From Saccharofermentans sp. (lineage in GTDB: Bacteria; Bacillota; Clostridia; Saccharofermentanales; Saccharofermentanaceae): DNA of 54,629 nucleotides. Below, in pieces: positions 54,522 through 54,629 of the stretch. The stretch spans positions 1 through 54,629 of the forward strand of contig JAKSRD010000010.1 in the NCBI GenBank assembly GCA_024403795.1, written 5' to 3'. Every line of letters starts with the position of its first letter. Position 1 is the first letter of the stretch. The position numbers and the translations under genes were made by a program. A model generated the notes under the pieces. That model made no database searches. It worked only from the letters and a program-made list of their open reading frames with translations, and was not told the origin of the DNA.

Positions 54522-54629
54522 CGTTGAGTAAAACACCCCCGAAAACTCAACATATACTCAACAGGCTAATTCATAAAGGCTATGTCACAACAAACAGTTG
54601 ATAAATAGCCATTTTTATAGGGGAGTATC

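Noticed and set aside
54522..54622. Hairpins (GTTGAGT/ACTCAAC and GGCTAT/ATAGCC) after the HAD gene as a terminator
   Set aside because: Loops are long and the T run after the second is short; too weak to annotate.

Overview
The window reads as a low-to-mid GC Firmicutes (Clostridia) chromosome. Evidence: an HrcA/CIRCE-controlled hrcA-grpE-dnaK-dnaJ-prmA block, RicT/YaaT, a TPP riboswitch ahead of thiamine salvage genes, a tRNA-Leu and a tRNA-Val-Asp-Phe cluster with encoded CCA ends, strong AGGAGG-type ribosome sites, LytTR regulators and many Firmicutes-type small families. I cannot name the species. An anaerobic gut or rumen clostridium is plausible, but this is inference.

Layout, left to right. 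1-170: end of a 53-bp repeat array, cut by the window edge. 236-615: tRNA-Val/Asp/Phe on the minus strand with promoter and terminator. 909-4376: a small membrane protein gene, tatD and metG. 4733-16267: an accessory island with a LysR regulator, a divergent F420-ligase-like protein, a LytTR two-component system, a MacB-like ABC exporter, an M13 peptidase, a second 53-bp repeat array (10 full units) and a PD-(D/E)XK-like nuclease. 16375-18005: rsmI and a TrmN6-like methylase. 18047-20565: an ABC transporter with a LytTR regulator and a DUF3021 membrane protein. 20774-24561: DUF6472, ferredoxin, ricT, holB, tmk and a disordered basic protein. The order tmk-holB-yaaT-yabB-yabC-metG-tatD known from Bacillus is thus kept here, but split by two inserted modules.

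24623-26970 is a folate operon (folE, folP, folB-folK). 27038-31198 holds an AraC regulator, a degenerate sialate-O-acetylesterase homologue and a DeoR regulator. 31312-32463 is an M15 cell-wall peptidase and tRNA-Leu. 32572-35100 is thiamine salvage (thiN, thiE, thiM, TPP riboswitch). 35306-37922 holds a zinc-ribbon membrane protein and an unknown membrane protein. 38111-43796 is hisS-aspS-lepB-lepA. 43957-44120 is a cluster of nested palindromes. 44175-44855 is an XRE regulator. 45119-51747 is the class I heat-shock operon, with clpP unusually placed between grpE and dnaK. 51899-54521 holds a serine beta-lactamase-family membrane protein and a HAD phosphatase.

The most unusual content is the pair of oppositely oriented 53-bp palindromic repeat arrays, one directly upstream of a nuclease-like gene; a LytTR-type direct-repeat operator in front of the ABC/LytTR/DUF3021 operon; a strongly over-represented octamer, TTTTCGAG; and a pseudoenzyme-like esterase homologue.
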